Below are positions 56,057 to 64,000 of a stretch of 64,000 nucleotides of DNA, one piece after another. The DNA comes from DASUPK01 sp963782345 (GTDB taxonomy: Bacteria > Actinomycetota > Thermoleophilia > Solirubrobacterales > 70-9), in NCBI GenBank assembly GCA_963782345.1, contig CAWAJF010000005.1, positions 496,001-560,000 on the forward strand, in the 5' to 3' direction. The notes under the pieces are model-generated. The model had not been told where the DNA came from. It made no database searches and saw only the letters and a list, made by a program, of their open reading frames with translations. Position 1 is the stretch's first letter. Each line of letters begins with the position of its first letter. A program made the translations under genes and the position numbers.

Positions 56057-56073
56057 ACTTACGCGTCGTAAGT
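56057..56073. promoter_or_regulatory. Palindromic operator ACTTACG-CGT-CGTAAGT
   Basis: Perfect 7-bp arms with a 3-bp spacer, in the AT-rich gap between the AhpD-like gene and glnA. TetR-type repressors bind similar sites. No regulator gene lies next to it. Confidence 0.6.
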
Positions 56074-56168
56074 GTACAGGCATTCTGGTGATTCTGCCTT
56101 CTCATACGACGTTCGGCGCGGCTCGGATGTGATGCCCGATCTGGTTCGCAGGTAACTTTCCGCGTCCA

Positions 56169-57521
56169 GTGGCTGACGGCCCGACGAATGCGAAGGAGGC
56201 GATGGCGTTCTGCGAGCAGAACGACGTCCGCTTCGTGCGCCTTTGGTTCACCGATCTCCTCGGTCAGCTGAAGAGCTTCTCCATCAACGCCGCCGAGCTG
56301 GAGGACGCCTTCGAGGGCGGGATGGGATTCGACGGCTCCTCGATCAGCGGGTTCAACCCAATCGAGGAGTCCGACATGATCGCGATGCCGGATCCCTCCA
56401 CCATCCAGCTGATCCCGTGGCGAGAGGAGGAGAAGAACCGTACGGCTCGCATGTTCTGCGACATCCAGGTTCCCGGCGGCGACCCGTATGAGGGTGACCC
56501 GCGCTGGATCATGCGTCGCGCCCTCGATCGGGCAAGGGACATGGGCTTCGACGATTACAACATCGGCCCCGAGCTCGAGTACTTCTACTTCCGCTCGGCC
56601 AAGCCCGAGTCCGGCATCCCCGAGACCCTCGACGAGGGTGGCTACTTCGATCTGACCACGCTCGACGCCGGCTCGGACGTTCGCCGCGAGACGGTCCTCG
56701 CGCTTGAGCAGCTCGGCATCCACGTGGAGTACACCCACCACGAGGTCGGGCCCTCGCAGCACGAGGTCGACATGCGCTACAAGGGCGCGCTCGCGATGTC
56801 CGACGACTGCATGACCTACCGGATCACGGTCAAGGAGTACGCGCTGAAGGCCGGCTGGCACGCGACGTTCATGCCGAAGCCACTGCAGGGCGAGAACGGC
56901 TCCGGGATGCACGTCCACCAGTCGCTCTCCAAGGACGGCAAGAACGCCTTCTTCGACGCCGACGACCAGTACTTCCTCTCCGATGTCGCCAAGGCGTTCA
57001 TCGCCGGCCAGCTCAAGCACGCGCGCGAGATCGCCCCGCTCTTCGCCCAGTGGGTCAACTCCTACAAGCGGCTTGTCCCCGGCTATGAGGCGCCCGTCTA
57101 CCTCTCCTGGTCACGCCGGAACCGCTCGGCCCTGATCCGGGTGCCGCTCTACCACCCGGGCAAGGAGCACGCGACCCGCGCCGAGCTGCGCTGCCCCGAT
57201 CCGGCCTGCAACCCATACCTCTGCTTCGCCGGGATGCTCCACGCCGGCCTCGAGGGCATCGAGCACGGCTACGAGCTGCCCGAGCCGATGGAGCAGAACC
57301 TCTACCACCTCACCCCGGAGGAGCGCCACCGCCGCGGGATCGAGCAGCTCCCCGAGACGCTGGGCGAGGCGATCGAGATCGCGGCCGAATCGGAGCTGTT
57401 GCTGCGGGTGCTCGGCGAGCACGCCTTCAATCGCTTCGTCGAGATCAAGCGCTCGGAGTGGGAGGACTACCGGGTGCAGGTCACGCCGTACGAAATCGAC
57501 CAGTTCCTGCCGATCCTCTGA
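56169..57521 (+). CDS. glnA: Glutamine synthetase type I
   Basis: A 450-residue GSI enzyme: FTDLLGQLKSFSINAAEL, MGFDGSSISGFNPIEESDM, metal-site NIGPELEYFYF, VGPSQHEVDMRYK, MHVHQSLSKDG, and the ATP/ammonium loop VPGYEAPVYLSWSRRNRSAL. The length and the lack of an adenylylation Tyr loop match the GSI-alpha class rather than the adenylylated GSI-beta class. TAACTT at 56153-56158 lies 10 nt before the GTG. The last 41 bp overlap the convergent hydrolase gene. Confidence 0.95.
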   Translation: MADGPTNAKEAMAFCEQNDVRFVRLWFTDLLGQLKSFSINAAELEDAFEGGMGFDGSSISGFNPIEESDMIAMPDPSTIQLIPWREEEKNRTARMFCDIQVPGGDPYEGDPRWIMRRALDRARDMGFDDYNIGPELEYFYFRSAKPESGIPETLDEGGYFDLTTLDAGSDVRRETVLALEQLGIHVEYTHHEVGPSQHEVDMRYKGALAMSDDCMTYRITVKEYALKAGWHATFMPKPLQGENGSGMHVHQSLSKDGKNAFFDADDQYFLSDVAKAFIAGQLKHAREIAPLFAQWVNSYKRLVPGYEAPVYLSWSRRNRSALIRVPLYHPGKEHATRAELRCPDPACNPYLCFAGMLHAGLEGIEHGYELPEPMEQNLYHLTPEERHRRGIEQLPETLGEAIEIAAESELLLRVLGEHAFNRFVEIKRSEWEDYRVQVTPYEIDQFLPIL

Positions 57522-58245
57522 GGAAATCCTCGAGCACGTCGTTGAAGCCCGTCGCCCGCGGCACGGCGTGGCCGGCGCCGGAGACGATCTCGCGGCGGGC
57601 GCCCAGGCGCTCCGCCAGCCCGTCGCAGAGCGCCTCGATGCCGTCGTGGTGGCCGCCCGAGACGACCATGACCGGGATCCCGGCCCTGGCGAGCCCGTCG
57701 AGGTCCGGCCTTGCCTCGCTGGGGGAGCGGCCGCCGCGCGCGGCGTCGATCGCCTCGCGGATCTGCTCGGCGGTGCGGCCACTGGACGCCGGCGGTTCGA
57801 TCCCGGCATTGGCGAGGAACTCGCGCTCGGTGAGCTCGTCGGCCTGCCCGGATAGGAAGGCGTCCCCGGCCTCGGCGATCTCTCGGACCGCCGGGTGACC
57901 TGGCGCCGCCAGGTAGAGCGGTGTCTCTATCAACGTCAGCGATCGGACCACCCTCGGGTCCCGCTCCGCGGCCAGGGTCACCCCGAGCCCGCCGTAGGAG
58001 AAGCCAACCAGGTGGGTGCGTTTGGTGAGGAGCCTGGCGACGTCCTCGGCGTCCGCCTCGAAGTCCTGGCGCCGGGCGGGGGCGCTGCGTGGAAAGCCCC
58101 GCCTGATCGGGATGATCAGCGACCAGCGCTGGGCGAGCTCCATCTGTCGATCCCAGGTGAGCTCCGGCCCGACTCCGCCGTGGAGGAACAGGACTGCGGG
58201 GCCCGACCCGAATCGCTCTACGGCGATCTGCTCGGAGGCGGACAT
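57481..58245 (-). CDS. Alpha/beta hydrolase
   Basis: A 254-residue hydrolase of the general esterase/lipase-like fold: VLFLHGGVGPELTWDRQMEL (oxyanion HG), nucleophile elbow HLVGFSYGGLGVTLAA, acid in IPVMVVSGGHHDGIEALCDG, and His in IVSGAGHAVPRATGFNDVLE. Substrate unknown. Its 3' end overlaps glnA by 41 bp on the other strand. A possible -10 TACGGT lies 10 nt before the ATG. Confidence 0.85.
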   Translation of the reverse strand: MSASEQIAVERFGSGPAVLFLHGGVGPELTWDRQMELAQRWSLIIPIRRGFPRSAPARRQDFEADAEDVARLLTKRTHLVGFSYGGLGVTLAAERDPRVVRSLTLIETPLYLAAPGHPAVREIAEAGDAFLSGQADELTEREFLANAGIEPPASSGRTAEQIREAIDAARGGRSPSEARPDLDGLARAGIPVMVVSGGHHDGIEALCDGLAERLGARREIVSGAGHAVPRATGFNDVLEDFLRGSAGTGRFRTA

Positions 58246-58276
58246 TGCGCGCAGGACCGTACCGGCGGAGGGTTAG

Positions 58277-60290
<2,014 letters not shown>

Positions 60291-60382
60291 ATCGATCGGG
60301 TTGCTCCTCAGCTTCGCTTCCGGGGCGCCCTCTCATCAGGCTACCCGGGAGACGCGGTTTGACATCCACGGTCTCGATGTAA

Positions 60383-60427
60383 ATGATGCGCCGCACCAAC
60401 GGCGGCCACAAAGATCGCCGCCGGGTC
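60383..60427 (-). repeat. Intergenic repeat family B, copy 3
   Basis: On the minus strand: GACCCGGCGGCGATCTTTGT then GGCCGCCGTTGGTGCGGCGC. Same stem and the same TTTGTGGCCGCCG as the other copies. It lies between the divergent YyaL and ACT genes; the ACT ribosome-binding site AAGGAGG begins 2 nt beyond it. Confidence 0.65.
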
Positions 60428-60440
60428 CAAGGAGGCCGCG

Positions 60441-60830
60441 ATGAAGGACCTGACGGTGATCATGGAGGACCGGCCCGGGAAGCTGGCTGAGCTGGGGGAG
60501 GCCACCGGCAAGGCCGGCGTGAACATCGAGGGGCTCTGCGCGATGGTCGGGGACGGCCGGGGCTTCATCCACATCCTGGTCGGAGACGAGGAGGCCGCGA
60601 AGGGAGCGCTCGAGGAGGCCGGCATCGACGTCGCCGACGAACGGGATGCCGTGATCGTCGACCTCCACGACAAGCCGGGCGCAATGGGCGAGATCGCGAG
60701 GGACCTGGCCGAGGCCGGCGTCAGCGTCGACGTCGCCTACACGATCTTCAGCGGTGTCCGCCTGGTGATCGTCACCGAGGACACCGAGAAGGCCCGCGCC
60801 GCGCTCGATCTGAACGGCGCCTCGGGCTAG
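60441..60830 (+). CDS. Two-ACT-domain protein
   Basis: A 129-residue protein made of two ACT units: KDLTVIMEDRPGKLAELGEA, then DAVIVDLHDKPGAMGEIARD and AYTIFSGVRLVIVTEDTEKA. Such stand-alone ACT proteins bind amino acids and regulate partners. No catalytic domain. AAGGAGG precedes the ATG by 6 nt. Its stop overlaps the stop of the convergent aminotransferase. Confidence 0.85.
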   Translation: MKDLTVIMEDRPGKLAELGEATGKAGVNIEGLCAMVGDGRGFIHILVGDEEAAKGALEEAGIDVADERDAVIVDLHDKPGAMGEIARDLAEAGVSVDVAYTIFSGVRLVIVTEDTEKARAALDLNGASG

Positions 60831-62215
60831 GAGCCGCTGATGTCGGAGGCGAACGCCTCGAAGGCCGCCACGTAGCGGTCGATGTGCTCGTCCTCGTGGG
60901 CGATCGAGAGGGTCCACTCCTCCTCGACGCCCGGCGTCATGAAGATGCCGTGATTCATGTGGTAGAGCCAGGCGAGGGTGGAGAGCTCGCCGTCGACCTT
61001 GGTGAGGTAGTCGCGGTACTCGTAGATCGGCTCGGGGGCGAAGATCACGCAGCCCTTGGCCCCGAGGCCCTGGGTGTAGGCGGGGAGGCCGTACTTGTCG
61101 ATCACCTCCTGGCAGCGGGCCTTGAGCGACTCGTTGGTCGCCTCGAGCTTCTCGTAGGCGTCCGGGGTGAGGACCTTGGTGAGGGTGGCCTCGGCGGCCG
61201 CCATCACCAGCGGGTTGCCGTTGAAGGTGCCGATCTGGTGGACCTTGTTGGAGCCGACCGCCTCACCCAGCTCCGCGGTCATGCCGATCGCACCGCCCGG
61301 GTATCCGCCGCAGATCGCCTTGGCGAGGCAGATCATGTCCGGACGTGTGCCGAATCGCTGGGTGGCGCCGCCGTAGGAGATCGTCGCGCCGGTCTTGACC
61401 TCGTCGAAGATCAGCTGGACGCCGTGCTCGGTGCAGAGCTCGCGGACGCGCTCGAGGTAGCCGTCCTTCGGCGGGATGATGTTGATGTTCATCATCGCCG
61501 GCTCCACGATCAGCCCGGCGACCTGGCCCTCGTACTTGGTCAGGATGCCCTCGAGCACGTCCGGGTCGTTGAACGGCACCGGCCGGGTGAGCTGGACGAC
61601 CGCGTCGGGATAGCCCGAGCCGAAGGGGATCGGGTTGGGGCTCTCTCGGGGGCCGAGCTCGTCGAGCTCGGGGTAGCAGGAGACCATCACCGCGTCGTGG
61701 TGCCCGTCGTAGGAGCCCTCGACCTTGATGATCAGGTCTCGCCCGGTGGTGCCTCGGGCGATGTGGATCGCCGACATCGTCGATTCGGTGCCGGAGTTGG
61801 AGAAGCGCCACTGCGGGAGCCCGAAGCGCTCGACCAGGTTCTGCGCGACCTCGATCGAGCCATCGGTGGGGGCGGCGAAGTGGGTGCCCTCCTCGTGCCG
61901 GGCCTTGACGGCCTCTCCGACGATCGGGTTCGCGTGCCCGATGCACATCACCCCGAACCCGTTGTGGAAGTCCACGTACTCGGTGCCGTCGACGTCCCAG
62001 ACGAGCGCGCCCTTGCCCCGGTCGATGTAGACCGGCCAGGGGTCGTTGAGCTGGAAGGAGGAGGGGACGCCGCCGGGCATCACCTTTCGCGCGCGGTCGA
62101 AGTGCTCCGCCGAGGCGGGCGTGTGCTCGCGGAAGCGAGCCATCTGCTCCTCCGTGAGCTTGTTGATCAGCTTGCGGTCGACGGACGACTCGGCTTCGGT
62201 TGCGCGTTGCGCCAT
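60827..62215 (-). CDS. Class III aminotransferase, glutamate-1-semialdehyde aminomutase-like
   Basis: PLP enzyme of 462 residues: VMPGGVPSSFQLNDPWPVYI, DVDGTEYVDFHNGFGVMCIG, VERFGLPQWRFSNSGTESTM, metal-free PLP Asp in QLIFDEVKTGATIS, and Schiff-base Lys in MICLAKAICGGYPGGAIGM. It resembles HemL, but the neighbours (MFS exporter, acyl-CoA ligase) and the EVKTG variation suggest a dedicated aminotransferase in a biosynthetic unit rather than heme synthesis. ATG overlaps the MFS stop (TGATG). Confidence 0.85.
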   Translation of the reverse strand: MAQRATEAESSVDRKLINKLTEEQMARFREHTPASAEHFDRARKVMPGGVPSSFQLNDPWPVYIDRGKGALVWDVDGTEYVDFHNGFGVMCIGHANPIVGEAVKARHEEGTHFAAPTDGSIEVAQNLVERFGLPQWRFSNSGTESTMSAIHIARGTTGRDLIIKVEGSYDGHHDAVMVSCYPELDELGPRESPNPIPFGSGYPDAVVQLTRPVPFNDPDVLEGILTKYEGQVAGLIVEPAMMNINIIPPKDGYLERVRELCTEHGVQLIFDEVKTGATISYGGATQRFGTRPDMICLAKAICGGYPGGAIGMTAELGEAVGSNKVHQIGTFNGNPLVMAAAEATLTKVLTPDAYEKLEATNESLKARCQEVIDKYGLPAYTQGLGAKGCVIFAPEPIYEYRDYLTKVDGELSTLAWLYHMNHGIFMTPGVEEEWTLSIAHEDEHIDRYVAAFEAFASDISGS

Positions 62216-63426
62216 CAGGCGCGGAGCGTATCGGGGAGCGGCTCCGGGGCAGCGACCGGCCCACCGATGAACCTCGCGCTGAAGATCGCGCAGGCGAGTG
62301 CCGACGCAGCGGCGACGTAGAAGGCGGCGCTGTAGCCGGCCACCGCGGCCGCCCCACCCACCAGCGGTGATCCGATCAGCATGCCCAGGTCGAAGTTGGC
62401 CGTGAAGGTGCCCATCGCCACGCCGCGGCGGTCCGGGCCGACCCGGTTGATCGCCACCAGGGAGAGCGACGGGAAGAGGAGTGAGAAAGCGGCGCCCATC
62501 CCGATCGCGCCCACGATCACGATCGGGAGCGAATCTGCGGCCCCGAGCAGGATCAGCCCAACCGTCTCGGTCAGCGCCGCTCCGACCGCGCAGCGTGCCG
62601 GCCCGATCCGGTCGGGAAGGCCGCCCGCGACGAGGCGGGTGGCGACCACGGTGGCCGCGAAGACGCTGAACACCTCGGGGCCGTGCCCGATCCCGCGCTG
62701 GTCGAGGCTGAGGATGATGAAGGCGGAGACCGCCGCGAAGCCGACCACGCTGAGCGCGAAGGTCACGCCGGGCCCGAGCGCCTCGCGGGAGATGAACGGG
62801 CCAAGGTCGGCGTCCTCCGTCGGGTCGTACTGCTCGGGCAGCCTCGAGGCGATCACCGCCCCGAGCAACGGGGCGCCCGCCGCGAATGCCCAGACGAGAT
62901 GGAAGCCGCCCGCATGCTGGAGCAGCACTCCGATGGGCGGTCCGAGGGTCAGGCCCGTCCAGATGGCGAGGCCGTAGAGCCCGATCATCCGGCCGCGCCG
63001 CTCCTCGGGCGCCATGTCGACGTTCCACGCCGAGCCCGCCGTGAACACGGTTCCCTCGCCCGCCCCGAGGAAGAACCGGGCGACGATCAGCCCCGGGATC
63101 CCGGCGGGCACGAAGTAGAGGAAGCCCGCGACCGCGGCGAGCAGAGCCCCGACGATCACCGTCGGCTTGCGTCCGCGCCGATCCGCCATGTTTCCGGCGA
63201 TCGGCCGGCAGACGATCCCGGTGAGGGCGAAGGCGCCGCTGACGATCCCGACCTCGAGATTGGTGCCGTCGAGGTGATCCTTGACGTAGTGGGGGAGGAC
63301 GGCGAGCGTCGCGCCCACCGCGAGCAGCCCGAGGTTGGTGACGATGAAGATCCCGGCGAAGCCCGCCCAGTCCCTGCTCCAGCGGACCCAGATGCGGACC
63401 GCCGCCGTCTCTCGCCAGACGCTCAC
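62215..63426 (-). CDS. Major facilitator superfamily transporter
   Basis: A 403-residue MFS permease with 12 predicted helices: FAGIFIVTNLGLLAVGATLA, motif A-like region NMADRRGRKPTVIVGALLA, and the second-half copy LPDRIGPARCAVGAALTETV. Probably exports a small metabolite. GTG start overlaps the acyl-CoA ligase stop by 4 nt. Part of a three-gene unit with the ligase and aminotransferase. Confidence 0.88.
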   Translation of the reverse strand: MSVWRETAAVRIWVRWSRDWAGFAGIFIVTNLGLLAVGATLAVLPHYVKDHLDGTNLEVGIVSGAFALTGIVCRPIAGNMADRRGRKPTVIVGALLAAVAGFLYFVPAGIPGLIVARFFLGAGEGTVFTAGSAWNVDMAPEERRGRMIGLYGLAIWTGLTLGPPIGVLLQHAGGFHLVWAFAAGAPLLGAVIASRLPEQYDPTEDADLGPFISREALGPGVTFALSVVGFAAVSAFIILSLDQRGIGHGPEVFSVFAATVVATRLVAGGLPDRIGPARCAVGAALTETVGLILLGAADSLPIVIVGAIGMGAAFSLLFPSLSLVAINRVGPDRRGVAMGTFTANFDLGMLIGSPLVGGAAAVAGYSAAFYVAAASALACAIFSARFIGGPVAAPEPLPDTLRA

Positions 63427-64000
63427 GCTCCGTCCCGCAGCTCCGCCCTCTTGATCTTCCCGCTCGGGGTCTTCGGCAGCTCGTCGGTGAACTCGACGAT
63501 CCGTGGGTACTTGTACGGGGCCGTGACGCGCTTGACATGGTCCTGGAGCTCGGAGGCGAGCTCATTGGAGGGCTGGCCGTCCGCGAGCACGACGATCGCT
63601 CGCACGACCGAGCCGCGCTCGTCGTCCGGGGCGGGCACCGCCGCGGCTTCGGCGACCGCCGGGTGCGAGACCAGGGCCGACTCGACCTCGAACGGGCCCA
63701 CCCGGTACCCGGCCGTGATGATGATGTCGTCGTCTCGGCCCTCGAACCAGATGTAGCCGTCCTCGTCGCGGCGGACGTGGTCCCCCGTGGGCCACCACTC
63801 GCCGTCGAAGGGCTCCTCGCCGATGTAGTGGTGAAAGAAGGTCGGGACCGTGCGCGCGCGCAGCTGAAGCTCGCCGTCAGCCGGCCCGTCGTCGACCGGG
63901 CCGTCCGGGCCGAGGATGCGCGCCTCGATCCCCGGCAGCGTGCGCCCCATTGAGCCGTCGCGCGCCGGATCGTCCTCGTCCGGCCGCATCCCGGTCACCG
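63423..64000 (-). CDS. Acyl-CoA synthetase / AMP-dependent ligase, C-terminal part
   Basis: The frame is open to the end of the window; 5' end missing. The visible end is an ANL-family C-terminus: GRTLPGIEARILGPDGPVDD, GEWWPTGDHVRRDEDGYIWF with the ATP Asp in TGDH, EGRDDDIIITAGYRVGPFEV hinge region, and the catalytic Lys in LPKTPSGKIKRAELRDGA. Close to acetyl-/medium-chain acyl-CoA synthetases. Heads the unit with the MFS and aminotransferase genes. Confidence 0.88.
   Translation of the reverse strand, partial: VTGMRPDEDDPARDGSMGRTLPGIEARILGPDGPVDDGPADGELQLRARTVPTFFHHYIGEEPFDGEWWPTGDHVRRDEDGYIWFEGRDDDIIITAGYRVGPFEVESALVSHPAVAEAAAVPAPDDERGSVVRAIVVLADGQPSNELASELQDHVKRVTAPYKYPRIVEFTDELPKTPSGKIKRAELRDGA

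Overview
The window is GC-rich DNA, densely packed with short intergenic gaps and many ATGA/GTGA/TTGA start-stop overlaps. It most resembles an actinobacterial chromosome. The best guess is class Thermoleophilia (Solirubrobacterales-like), based on the gene mix: PPK1/DUF47/PiT, DUF6328, a CSLREA-type beta-helix secreted protein with a basic C-terminal domain, an RlpA gene behind a c-di-AMP riboswitch, and an actinobacterial LexA box. This is a placement by content, not by phylogeny. No phage, plasmid, CRISPR or transposase gene is visible, so this is core chromosome with some rearranged islands.

Layout. 1-6007: polyphosphate kinase end, phosphate transport (DUF47-PiT), two small membrane proteins, a glycolipid-type glycosyltransferase, a DMT exporter and a polysaccharide deacetylase. 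6035-9679: DegT aminotransferase plus epimerase with a membrane tail, an HD hydrolase and a membrane protein. 9743-12394: a three-gene Tad-like cassette whose last protein fuses a CpaE-like domain, a pseudopilin-like segment, a VanY DD-peptidase and a lytic transglycosylase. 12395-15673: binding protein, MaoC, cupredoxin, enoyl-CoA hydratase. 15812-26964: uvrC-rapZ, an ABC exporter where yvcK-whiA would usually be, then the glycolytic run gap-pgk-tpiA-gpmI, and tgt with a zinc ribbon. 26971-32841: Ser/Thr kinase with a Thr-rich lipoprotein, phosphoesterase, M48 protease, rlmH, argS. 32908-44932: cytochrome c maturation in two blocks (ccmG-ccmH; ccmE-ccmF-ccmI-like) around a surface-polysaccharide region (rfbF-rfbG, acyltransferase, glycosidase, a remnant sugar transferase), tRNA-Gly with an esterase, a diguanylate cyclase, and secG. 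45011-51632: lipoproteins, DUF4393-DUF445 and a beta-helix secreted protein. 51681-56005: tRNA-Leu, lexA, rnpB, methyltransferase-SDR, the riboswitch and RlpA. 56169-64000: glnA, hydrolase, a frameshifted YyaL, an ACT protein, and aminotransferase-MFS-acyl ligase.

Expression signals are unusually readable. About twenty genes on both strands have a TANNNT hexamer ending 6-9 nt before the start codon. The same hexamer lies 7 nt before the inferred 5' end of the RNase P RNA, so these genes are probably read as leaderless mRNAs. Several genes make sense only with CTG starts: the DegT aminotransferase, ccmF, and an esterase whose CTG lies 2 nt after the 3' end of a tRNA-Gly. lexA is preceded by a 19-codon leaderless ORF whose ATG sits inside the LexA operator, and is followed by a co-transcribed 59-residue zinc ribbon.

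Two families of intergenic hairpin repeats (four and three copies) and one TA-flanked 166-bp inverted-repeat element lie at gene junctions. They often abut, or supply, a start codon or -10 box. The most unusual items are the Tad/peptidoglycan-hydrolase fusion cassette, the lexA leader ORF, the tRNA-esterase junction and the repeat families.
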